A program made the translations under genes and the position numbers. Of a stretch of 11,340 bases of DNA, positions 4,922 to 11,340 are shown piece by piece. This stretch comes from Pseudomonadota bacterium (GTDB lineage: Bacteria; Desulfobacterota; Desulfobulbia; Desulfobulbales; DAOVYS01). The notes beneath the pieces are model-generated. The model saw only the letters and a program-made list of their open reading frames with translations, ran no database searches and had not been told where the DNA came from. The stretch spans positions 1 to 11,340 of the forward strand of contig DAOVYS010000062.1 of assembly GCA_030635485.1 (NCBI GenBank), read 5' to 3'. The stretch's first letter is position 1; every line of letters starts with the position of its first letter.

Positions 4922-6346
4922 TCATTCAATGTAGCCCCGGCTTCGATATTCATGCAGTTTATTGCGAAGGGTTCTCACGCTTATCCCCAGCATCCGGGCC
5001 GCATGTGTCCGATTATTGTCGGTTTCCTGAAGAGCCTGCAGGATCATTTGACGCTCTACCTCCTTAAGACTTGCTATGCCTCGACCCACGACAAGCGCTT
5101 CAGAATTCTGCGGCACGACAGGTGTCTGGTCCGATAAAGGCACGGCCTCTTCATGGCCGGGCATGTCACAGTCATCCCAGAAATCCCATGGCTCCAGTTC
5201 GTCACCAACACTTAAAAGCACGCCCCGTTCCACTAGGTTCTCCATTTCTCTGACGTTCCCGGGCCATGAATATTTTAGAAACCGTTCAAGCGATACTTGT
5301 GAGATCTTTTTTTTATCTTTGGAGTATTGAGCTGAAAATTTTTCTATAAAATAACTGGTGAGCAGCTCTATGTCGTCCACCCTTTCCCTTAAAGAAGGCA
5401 GACGAAGTTGAATCACGTTAATCCTATAAAAGAGATCCTGCCGGAATGTCCCGTTTTTTACGGCTTCTCCGATGAAAGAGTTGGTTGTTGCCAGGAGATG
5501 GACATCAATCTTTATCGGAGCCTTGCCTCCGATTCTGTCAACCTCCTCTTCCTGAATAACCCGCAACAGCTTTGCCTGGAGATGCAGGGGAATCTCGCTG
5601 ATCTCATCAAGCAGCAGAGTCCCTCTGTCAGCCAGTTCAAATTTTCCTTTTTTGGTGGCAATGGCCCCGGTGAATGCTCCCTTTTCGTGCCCAAAAAGTT
5701 CACTTTCAAGGAGGCCTTCCGGCAGAGCGGCACAGTTTAAGGCCACAAAGGGACCGTCACGCCGATCGCTCTGTTCATGAATGTAGCGAGAAAAAACCTC
5801 CTTACCAGTGCCGGTCTCTCCAAGAATCAAGACAGTGGCCTTACTTGAGGCCACTGTCTTGGCCCTCTTCATCAGGGCGAGCAGTTTCCGGTTATTTCCG
5901 ATAACAGGTCGGGATATGGTTTTACCCGGCCGTTTTCTAAAAGGTCTTATCCCGGTTACGGTATGAGTGGAGGGGATTGAGGAAAAAATCCTTTCAACCG
6001 TCTTTTCTATCACCTCGATTGGAAACGGCTTAATGATGTAATCAAAGGCGCCCTGTTTCATAGCCTTCACAGCCGTATCCACGGCGGCATAGCCGGTAAT
6101 GATGACCACGGGCAGATCCGGATGCTGTTTTTTAAGCCGATCCAGCAGTTCAATTCCATCCATTTCCGGCATCTTTATGTCCGCAATCACCAGGTCCGGC
6201 AAATTTTTTTTGACCATCTCCACTGCTGTTCGGCCATTTTCAGAAACAGCCACCTCGTAGCCGTTTCGGCTCAACGCCTCAAACAGGACAATACGCATAT
6301 TCTGCTCATCGTCTACAATCAGTATTTTTCTTCTCTGTTCCGACAT
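4922..6346 (-). CDS. FleR/FlrC-type sigma-54-dependent response regulator
   Basis: This 474-aa three-domain activator has an intact receiver: acidic pair at Asp12-Asp13, phospho-acceptor Asp56 (VIADIKMPEMDG), Thr84 and Lys106 (IIKPF). The AAA+ domain has Walker A GETGTGKE (176-183), GAFTGA (223-228, contacts sigma-54) and Walker B LLLDE (244-248), with a WPGNVRE arginine-finger region. A Fis-type helix-turn-helix ends the protein (about 430-470, NNRTHAARMLGISVRTLRNKLHEY). The position directly upstream of flgB and the intact phosphorylation site fit FleR/FlrC, which switch on middle flagellar genes after phosphorylation. ATG at 6346 is preferred; an in-frame TTG at 6361 would add five residues. 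Neither has a clear ribosome-binding site (the bases before the ATG read GCCTCCA), which is odd. No cognate kinase is adjacent. Confidence 0.9.
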   Translation of the reverse strand: MSEQRRKILIVDDEQNMRIVLFEALSRNGYEVAVSENGRTAVEMVKKNLPDLVIADIKMPEMDGIELLDRLKKQHPDLPVVIITGYAAVDTAVKAMKQGAFDYIIKPFPIEVIEKTVERIFSSIPSTHTVTGIRPFRKRPGKTISRPVIGNNRKLLALMKRAKTVASSKATVLILGETGTGKEVFSRYIHEQSDRRDGPFVALNCAALPEGLLESELFGHEKGAFTGAIATKKGKFELADRGTLLLDEISEIPLHLQAKLLRVIQEEEVDRIGGKAPIKIDVHLLATTNSFIGEAVKNGTFRQDLFYRINVIQLRLPSLRERVDDIELLTSYFIEKFSAQYSKDKKKISQVSLERFLKYSWPGNVREMENLVERGVLLSVGDELEPWDFWDDCDMPGHEEAVPLSDQTPVVPQNSEALVVGRGIASLKEVERQMILQALQETDNNRTHAARMLGISVRTLRNKLHEYRSRGYIE

Positions 6347-6465
6347 TGGAGGCAAACACAACGTTTATAGTCTGAAGTGGTTAATACTACGAATTATTGC
6401 GGATTAAAGTGGGACTTGACCCGTGATTGGTTACGAACCGATTAAAATACCTAACACTCTAAAAA

Positions 6466-8544
6466 TCATATTCCATTCAACGCTGACAATGACTGGTCGA
6501 TATAAACCTGATTCAACCGTTCTTCCGCAATCTTGCTCATAATAGAATCAATTCCGGCCTTGGCCTTTTTAAAATGAGGCGGGCTCTTGTCCGGATCTCC
6601 CATCTTTATATAGACATCACCTAAGCGCAGGTGAATACTCTGCGCCATCTCCCCATCCTGGGGCATCTTTTCATCCAGACCGGCCAGGTATGCCTCTGCC
6701 GCCTGTTTAAGATTATCGTGCTTAAAAAGTATGTCTCCGAGCTTTGCATACCATCCCTGAATCTCCTCTGGCGTCAACCTTTCTTGCTTCACGGCATCCA
6801 GCAAGGCCATTGATGCCTCGTCATATTTTTCCACGGCAAAAAGTATTCTAAGACGCGCATCGTTATATGTGGTTTTTTTATCGGGAAATGTCATAATTTC
6901 AACAGCCTTTGAATAAAAGGCCAGGGCCTCTCCATATTTTGACTGGACCTCCCTCAGCCTTCCGCTCAAGTAATGGATTTCGCCTTCAGCCTTTTTGCCG
7001 CTGTAAATTTCGCGCAGGTATTTCAAAAGCCTTTCCGCCGAGGCCAGGTCTTTCTTGGCAATATATACCCGTGCTCTCCGATAATATAGATCTATTTTTT
7101 CCTCATCCGTAAGGGATAATTTCAAGGCCCTATAATAGACAACCGCAGCCTGGTCGTAAAGATAGAGGGCCTCCAAAGCCTGGCCGACGAGATAGAGGAG
7201 ACGGCCCTTTGTATATATGGCCACATTAGGGTATTCATCCCTGTACAGCGCATAAACTTCCTGAAATTTTTGCTTTTCAAGGAATGCCTCTGCCCGGTAA
7301 ACCAGAACCCGTCCCAGAATGTCCTGAATTTCCTTTTTCTTCGATTCAGTGCTTTCGTATCTCACGTAGAGATTTCCCAGATTATACACGGAATCGTAAT
7401 CCTTGCGCGCCATATAGCGCATCAGGAGACTAAAACGGGCATCCTGTTCAAATCTTTCGGGAAAACGGGCATCAAGCACCGCAAAGTACGGCGAATCGCC
7501 GGCAGGATCTTTGAGGTCAGGTTTCCTCTGCCATGCGCGCAGTTTTCGATTCGGATCATCTAAAAACTGTGTCTGCCGGAAACGGCTTAAGGTCACCACC
7601 CCCTCTTCCTCGCCTCCTTCATCAATCACCTTATTGTAAAGAACCTGGGCCGTGAGATGATCGCCTTCTCTCATATAACTCTCGGCCAGTTCAAAAAGGG
7701 CCTCGGCCTTATATGGAGAACGTTCCGCCAGATTCAGATATTGATAGAGCTGCTTCCGTCCCAGTTTTTCCTTTTTCATTCTCAGATTGGTCGTGCCCAT
7801 TAACTTAAGAATCTCAGGGTCCTTTAAATGAAATGCCGGGATTTTTTCAAGGATCTTTTTATAGACCTTCAGTGCCTGCATGTAATTTTCACTTTCAAAT
7901 TCAAGTTCCCCAAGTCTGAAAGCAGCCTCAAGCTGAAGATCAGGATCTTTGGCCTCGGTGAGTTGCAAAAAAATCTCTCTCGACTCTTTCAGACGGCCGA
8001 CCCGAAGAAGCGCCTTTGCCTGCTGAAAACGAATTGCCGGAATAAACGGGGAAGCAGGATAGCGTTTTTCAAAAAGACCATAGTAGGTCAGGGCCTCTCG
8101 AAAAAAATTCATCTTGTGGTACGCATTTCCCACCTCAAAGTAGGCTTCAGGCGCTCTGGGGGATTCCGGGTAATCCGAGACATACGTCCTGAAAAGTCTC
8201 TTAGTCTTTTCCCAATTGGGATCTTCACTATCGGAAGCGATCTGTTTCTGGAGACCGGCAGCCCTCCAAAGGGCCTCCTCGGCCTTTTCCGAATCAATAT
8301 AACGATTGTGTATTTTCTCAAACAGCTTGGCGGCTTTTAACGGGTCTTCATCCGTAAGGGCTGTCTCAGCTTGGCGCCAGAGTCTATCGTAAGGAGGTTC
8401 GGTGGTTTGTTGTTCTACACCTTCGGCAGACAGTGGATCTTCCGCAAAAACCGAGACGGCGAAAAAAAGAGACAGACAGGTCAGGGACATCAGCCGAAAA
8501 AAAATGCGGAAAGCCGGCTCTTTTGACTTGTAGGAATGACTCAT
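6466..8544 (-). CDS. Secreted TPR-repeat protein in the flagellar regulatory cluster
   Basis: This 692-aa protein has a Sec signal peptide: basic N-terminus, hydrophobic core (about 17-31, LMSLTCLSLFFAV) and a likely cut after SVFA (residue 34). No lipobox Cys is present, so it is predicted periplasmic or attached by other means. The rest is nearly all tetratricopeptide/Sel1-like helical repeats (for example EALTYYGLFEKRYPASPFIPAIRFQQAKALL, AEALFELAESYMREGDHLTAQVLYNKVI, AAEAYLAGLDEK), similar in style to outer-membrane assembly and YbgF-like scaffolds. The function is unknown. Conserved placement between two flagellar activators suggests a role in motility, for example as a scaffold for basal-body parts or a signal input; this is inference. 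A ribosome-binding site lies unusually far upstream (see 8558-8577). Confidence 0.85.
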   Translation of the reverse strand: MSHSYKSKEPAFRIFFRLMSLTCLSLFFAVSVFAEDPLSAEGVEQQTTEPPYDRLWRQAETALTDEDPLKAAKLFEKIHNRYIDSEKAEEALWRAAGLQKQIASDSEDPNWEKTKRLFRTYVSDYPESPRAPEAYFEVGNAYHKMNFFREALTYYGLFEKRYPASPFIPAIRFQQAKALLRVGRLKESREIFLQLTEAKDPDLQLEAAFRLGELEFESENYMQALKVYKKILEKIPAFHLKDPEILKLMGTTNLRMKKEKLGRKQLYQYLNLAERSPYKAEALFELAESYMREGDHLTAQVLYNKVIDEGGEEEGVVTLSRFRQTQFLDDPNRKLRAWQRKPDLKDPAGDSPYFAVLDARFPERFEQDARFSLLMRYMARKDYDSVYNLGNLYVRYESTESKKKEIQDILGRVLVYRAEAFLEKQKFQEVYALYRDEYPNVAIYTKGRLLYLVGQALEALYLYDQAAVVYYRALKLSLTDEEKIDLYYRRARVYIAKKDLASAERLLKYLREIYSGKKAEGEIHYLSGRLREVQSKYGEALAFYSKAVEIMTFPDKKTTYNDARLRILFAVEKYDEASMALLDAVKQERLTPEEIQGWYAKLGDILFKHDNLKQAAEAYLAGLDEKMPQDGEMAQSIHLRLGDVYIKMGDPDKSPPHFKKAKAGIDSIMSKIAEERLNQVYIDQSLSALNGI

Positions 8545-8557
8545 TTTCAGGTTATAA

Positions 8558-8577
8558 ACGGCAAATGCCGTCTCCTT
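8558..8577 (-). promoter_or_regulatory. Distant Shine-Dalgarno plus hairpin ahead of the TPR gene
   Basis: On the minus strand AAGGAG (8577-8572) is followed at once by a perfect small hairpin (8571-8558, ACGGCA / TGCCGT with a 2-nt loop). After 13 more bases comes the ATG at 8544. The Shine-Dalgarno is 27 nt from the start, too far for normal use, but folding the hairpin would leave about 13 nt. No better start codon is in frame between them. Confidence 0.5.
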
Positions 8578-8634
8578 TTGGAAGCCGATTAAGCTTAAAA
8601 TTTAAAAGGATGATATGAACTCAGACGAAAACAA

Positions 8635-10035
8635 TTATACCTTTCCAGGCGGTGCGACCAGATTGTGCCTCTTCATTTTTTCAAGAAGAGTGGTCCGATT
8701 CACATGCAGCAGCTTGGCTGCCCGGTTTTTCACACAGTTCGTCTGGTCAAGGGCCTGAATAATGATCTTTTTTTCAAATTCCGCCACCACTTCACTCATA
8801 TAAAAGCCCTCGGCCGGGATTTCCTGGATTTCACCCGATTTAACGGGTTCGGATTCCAGAAGACGGCTGGGCAGGTCTTCGACCGTGAGCCGTCTGCCGG
8901 ATGCCAGAATCACCATCCTCTCTGCCGTGTTCTCTAACTCCCTCACGTTTCCCGGCCAGCTATATTTCAACATATAGGGCATAATATCAGAGCCTATCTC
9001 ACTGATCGACTTTTTCCTGGAACGATTAAATTTTTCAATAAAAGTCTCCAAAAGCAGCGGAATATCCGAAATCCTGTCGCGTAGAGGAGGCGCCTTGATC
9101 ATCACAACATTAAGCCGGTAGTAGAGATCTTCACGGAAATTGCCCTTTTTCACCTCTTGCTCAAGCTCACGGTTGGTGGCTGCAATCACACGAAAATCAG
9201 ACGTTATGGTCTTAGTGGAACCGATTCTCTCAAACTGGTGATCCTGCAGTACTCTAAGGATCTTAACCTGAAGCATTGGGCTCATCTCCGCGATTTCATC
9301 CAAAAATACGGTCCCTCCATGGGCAAGTTCAAAACGCCCGATCCTGGTACGTATGGCGTGGGTAAAAGCGCCCTTTTCATGGCCGAACAGTTCGCTTTCA
9401 AGAAGTTCTTCCGGAATCGCTCCGCAATTCACGGATACAAAAGGCCCTTTTCTACGTTCGCCCTCGTAATGCAGGGCCTGAGCTATGAGTTCTTTCCCTG
9501 TACCGCTTTCTCCCTGAATCAATACAGTAGTGTCCGTATCGCACAGTTTCTTTATAAGCGTGAAGACATGGCTTATGGCCTTACTCTTGCCGATAATTTT
9601 TGCGTAACCACGTTTCGTGCCTGAAGCATGGTAGTGGTGCAAACCAGCCTGACCCGAAACGGATTCGCGAGCCACGGCAGCCTTATCAAGCGCGGACGTT
9701 ATGCTGTTGGCAGTCAGAGGCGGTTCTATATAGGCGACGGCACCGGCCTGCATAACGGAAACCGCCTCAGTCACCGATGGATCACGTGCAATTGCAATAA
9801 CCGGGACTGACATTTCAAGGTCAGAAATTTGACGGAGCAGGGATTTGTGTTCCAGATCAGGGGTCAATTGAATAAAAACCACGTCGAACCGGTTTTCCCG
9901 GAGCATTTCCATACCCTTGTCGGAACATGGCCCGGTTGAAAGCAACAACCCCTTAGAGATAAGAATATTGGGAAGTTCTGGAGAGGGTGCCTGGGGGTCA
10001 TCCAGCCAGAGGACGGATTTTATGGGTTTGGTCAT
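8635..10035 (-). CDS. FleQ/FgrM-like sigma-54 activator with degenerate receiver
   Basis: This 466-aa protein has a receiver-like N-terminal domain. LDD (11-13) keeps the acidic pocket, but the phospho-acceptor position is Gln56 (DVVFIQLTPD), the conserved Thr is Ala83 and the conserved Lys is Glu104 (AYIEPP). It is unlikely to be phosphorylated. The AAA+ domain has Walker A GESGTGKE (175-182), a sigma-54 contact loop reading GAFTHA (222-227) instead of GAFTGA, Walker B TVFLDE, and WPGNVRELENTAERM. A Fis-type helix-turn-helix closes it (about 427-460). Atypical receivers are typical of FleQ/FlrA master flagellar regulators; FgrM of Geobacter plays that role. It heads the minus-strand cluster. 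The ribosome-binding site AAGGA lies about 6 nt before ATG 10035. The role as master regulator is inferred. Confidence 0.85.
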   Translation of the reverse strand: MTKPIKSVLWLDDPQAPSPELPNILISKGLLLSTGPCSDKGMEMLRENRFDVVFIQLTPDLEHKSLLRQISDLEMSVPVIAIARDPSVTEAVSVMQAGAVAYIEPPLTANSITSALDKAAVARESVSGQAGLHHYHASGTKRGYAKIIGKSKAISHVFTLIKKLCDTDTTVLIQGESGTGKELIAQALHYEGERRKGPFVSVNCGAIPEELLESELFGHEKGAFTHAIRTRIGRFELAHGGTVFLDEIAEMSPMLQVKILRVLQDHQFERIGSTKTITSDFRVIAATNRELEQEVKKGNFREDLYYRLNVVMIKAPPLRDRISDIPLLLETFIEKFNRSRKKSISEIGSDIMPYMLKYSWPGNVRELENTAERMVILASGRRLTVEDLPSRLLESEPVKSGEIQEIPAEGFYMSEVVAEFEKKIIIQALDQTNCVKNRAAKLLHVNRTTLLEKMKRHNLVAPPGKV

Positions 10036-10091
10036 ATTTTTTCCTTTTCAAGAAAAATTAGGTTAGAGACATTTTTTATATACCTTTTTTA

Positions 10092-10119
10092 TTTACAACA
10101 TCCACAAAAAAAGTGTCAA
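10092..10119 (-). promoter_or_regulatory. Candidate sigma-70-type promoter for the master regulator
   Basis: On the minus strand a perfect TTGACA (10119-10114) is followed, after 16 bp, by TGTAAA (10097-10092), four of six to TATAAT. The start would be near 10085, leaving about 50 nt before the gene. The surrounding region is very A/T-rich, which favours melting but also chance matches. Confidence 0.5.
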
Positions 10120-10224
10120 TTTTTTTTCACCTGCGGTAATCTGGCTATGAATCCATATTTTCTAAAAAAAACAACAGGAAATGGCAAAAAAAAAATCAGA
10201 TTTTTTTGTAACCGTGACAATTAA

Positions 10225-10432
10225 GGGTCCGCTCAGAAATAAATTTGCATTTTCGAGTTGACAATGTGACATATATTTCGGCAAGCTTCATATGATACCC
10301 CAAGGGCATTTGCTTCGCGGCACAAAACCGCAGGAATAGCAACGCTCTTTTGAGGATTTTGGCATATGAAGATCGCTGAAAGCGATGTTATAGTGTCGCC
10401 TATAAAATGTGAAGTTATTTCTGAGCGGACCC
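10225..10432. mobile_element. 208-bp palindromic MITE upstream of ftsE (element D)
   Basis: Perfect 18-bp terminal inverted repeats (10225-10242 and 10415-10432, beginning GGGTCCGCTCAGAAATAA) extend imperfectly to about 29 bp, and a TAA flanks both sides (10222-10224 and 10433-10435), a possible 3-bp duplication. Inside, CTTCATATG and CATATGAAG pair across the centre, so the whole unit is a long imperfect palindrome. No transposase is encoded; the parent insertion-sequence family is not assigned. Its right end is 12 bp from the ftsE ATG, so any ribosome-binding function comes from the terminal repeat (GAGCGGA) or is absent. TATAAA at 10401-10406 could be a -10 box pointing at ftsE, but no good -35 is seen. 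Confidence 0.85.
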
Positions 10433-10444
10433 TAAGTGAATACG

Positions 10445-11131
10445 ATGTCGTCGAATAAAAAGCCCATAGTGGAGATGTTTAACGTCACCAAGACATACCC
10501 GCCTGACGTGATGGCGTTAAAGGATATTTCCTTCTTTGTCGACAAGGGAGAAATGCTCTATCTTACCGGCATGAGCGGAGCAGGAAAGACAACTCTCCTA
10601 AAACTGATCTGCGGCCTTGAAACAGTGTCAAAAGGATCTGTCAAGGTTGGCGGGGCCGACATTTCCAAGCTAAAGCCTGCTGGGCTTCAACAACTGAGAC
10701 GCCGGGTCAGTATGGCCTACCAGGATTTCAAACTTCTGCCCGACCGTACCGTTCTTGAAAACGTGGCCATGGCCATGGAAGTCGCTTACAAAGATTCAAA
10801 TACCATTCAAAAAAGGGTCTTCTACCTGCTGGACCTGCTGAAAATGTCCAACAAAAAGGATACACCGGCAGGAAAACTCTCCAGAGGGGAACAACAGCGG
10901 GTCACCATTGCAAGGGCTGCGGCCAACAGTCCGCCTCTTATTCTTGCCGATGAACCAACCGGCAACCTTGATCCTGCCATGACCCGCCTTGTTATAAACC
11001 TGTTTATTGAACTGCTTAAAAATGGGACAACGGTAATCTGTGCCACGCATGACGAATCCATATACAGTGACACTAACTGCCGCAGGCTCGATCTATGGCA
11101 GGGGCAGATGGTGACGAAACTGGAGACTTGA
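10445..11131 (+). CDS. ftsE: Cell division ATP-binding protein FtsE
   Basis: This 228-aa ABC ATPase works with the membrane protein FtsX at the septum, activating peptidoglycan hydrolases. Walker A GMSGAGKTT is at 42-50. The Q-loop YQDFKLLPD at 92-100 is diagnostic of FtsE. The signature is LSRGEQ (145-150), Walker B LILADE (165-170) and the switch histidine ATHD (His202). The core is full length. ATG at 10445 is chosen; an in-frame GTG at 10436 follows directly on the TAA beside element D and would add three residues. The N-terminus before IVEMFNVTKTYPP is a little longer than usual. Its stop TGA overlaps an ATG at 11131, as expected for a coupled ftsX, but no FtsX reading frame follows. Confidence 0.93.
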   Translation: MSSNKKPIVEMFNVTKTYPPDVMALKDISFFVDKGEMLYLTGMSGAGKTTLLKLICGLETVSKGSVKVGGADISKLKPAGLQQLRRRVSMAYQDFKLLPDRTVLENVAMAMEVAYKDSNTIQKRVFYLLDLLKMSNKKDTPAGKLSRGEQQRVTIARAAANSPPLILADEPTGNLDPAMTRLVINLFIELLKNGTTVICATHDESIYSDTNCRRLDLWQGQMVTKLET

Positions 11132-11160
11132 TGGTCTTCACCTATTTGATGGACTCGTAA
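11131..11160 (+). pseudogene. Possible ftsX start, cut off after a few codons
   Basis: An ATG overlaps the ftsE TGA by one base, the usual ftsE-ftsX coupling. It reads only nine codons (MVFTYLMDS) before TAA at 11158-11160. From about TTGATGGACTCGTAAAAAGT (near 11145) the sequence looks like the edge of another repeat, with a 7-bp inverted pair ACAGACT/AGTCTGT (11166-11172 and 11186-11192). The reading is that ftsX was interrupted at its start. It could instead be that ftsX was never here. The window ends too soon to decide. Confidence 0.3.
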
Positions 11161-11215
11161 AAAGTACAGACTCATGACACTTTTCAGTCTGTCAAGCTCA
11201 CACTCCTTAATTTTT

Positions 11216-11337
11216 GTAAATATTCGGGTACGTGCGAAAAACTTAAAAAAACCACGGAATGTAAATGTTTGGCAGTGCACCCCAAGGGCACTTCCGTTGG
11301 GCGCGTGCAGACAGATGGAGTGCTGCCGAATATTTAC
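11216..11337. mobile_element. 122-bp relative of the IS66-like MITEs downstream of ftsE (element C)
   Basis: It starts GTAAATATTCGG and ends GCTGCCGAATATTTAC, inverted repeats of each other over the first 12 bases. A second end-like copy GTAAATGTTTGGCAGTGC begins at 11261, 45 bp in, the same spacing as in elements A and B. The inner copy and right end close a hairpin whose tip is the 28-nt module at 11277-11304. The left flank reads TAATTTTT. Only three bases (TTA) remain on the right, so an 8-bp target duplication cannot be tested and the first three bases do not fully match. The right 27 bp nearly equal the right end of element A. Confidence 0.75.
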
Positions 11338-11340
11338 TTA

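Larger units (their letters stand above)
10036..10444. other. Divergent intergenic region between the activator and ftsE
   Basis: This region of about 409 bp has no gene. Left part: the activator leader and promoter, with long A and T runs. Middle: a perfect A/T palindrome at 10189-10207 (AAAAAAATC, one base, GATTTTTTT), possibly a bent or terminator-like site. Right part: the 208-bp palindromic element 10225-10432, which now separates ftsE from whatever upstream signals it had. Confidence 0.7.

Noticed and set aside
4922..6361. Extended TTG start at 6361 for the FleR-like regulator
   Set aside because: The ATG at 6346 begins directly ahead of the receiver (MSEQRRKILIVDDE) as in the family; the extra five residues add nothing and no ribosome-binding site favours TTG.
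10189..10207. Intrinsic terminator from the A/T palindrome
   Set aside because: The stem is A-T only apart from one G-C pair, too weak for a standard terminator; noted as an A/T palindrome only.
10208..10215. GTAACCGT resembling the left end of element A
   Set aside because: Only eight bases match and no partner end or duplication is present; chance is sufficient.
10822..11280. A 152-codon minus-strand frame over the ftsE 3' half and element C
   Set aside because: It is a shadow of ftsE, has no family features, and its start lies in the repeat.

Overview
The window is a flagellar gene cluster from a Gram-negative bacterium, most likely a deltaproteobacterium (Desulfobacterota). The protein styles suggest this: FleQ/FgrM-like and FleR-like sigma-54 activators, a -24/-12 promoter ahead of flgB, an FtsE with a QDFKLLPD Q-loop, and many palindromic repeats between genes. 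The lineage is an inference, because no rRNA or marker gene is present.

Minus strand, read right to left: a sigma-54 activator with a degenerate receiver (8635-10035), a secreted TPR protein (6466-8544), an FleR/FlrC-type response regulator (4922-6346), then flgB, flgC, fliE, fliF, fliG and the first 55 codons of a fliH-position gene that runs off the left edge. This fits a flagellar hierarchy: the upstream activator may act as master regulator, and the second activator may drive the -24/-12 promoter at 4696-4710 that opens the flgB-to-fliH rod/MS-ring/switch operon. No sensor kinase lies beside the response regulator. Plus strand, right end: ftsE (10445-11131), a cell-division ABC ATPase, with no intact ftsX after it.

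The most unusual content is the set of small palindromic elements filling gene junctions. Two elements of 176 and 182 bp have GTAA...TTAC ends like IS66-family insertion sequences and perfect 8-bp target duplications. They sit exactly at fliG|fliH and fliF|fliG. In each the element end supplies the TAA stop of the upstream gene, the encoded C-terminus is unchanged, and the target duplication keeps the start codon or ribosome-binding region of the downstream gene. A third relative ends at 11337 beyond ftsE. An unrelated 208-bp palindromic element with perfect 18-bp ends abuts the ftsE start. Other palindromes lie between fliE and fliF (supplying the fliE stop) and between flgC and fliE (with a G-quadruplex motif). 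A module of about 21-28 nt beginning ACCCCAAGGGCA is shared by elements of both terminal-repeat types. None of these elements encodes a transposase, so they are non-autonomous (MITE-like).
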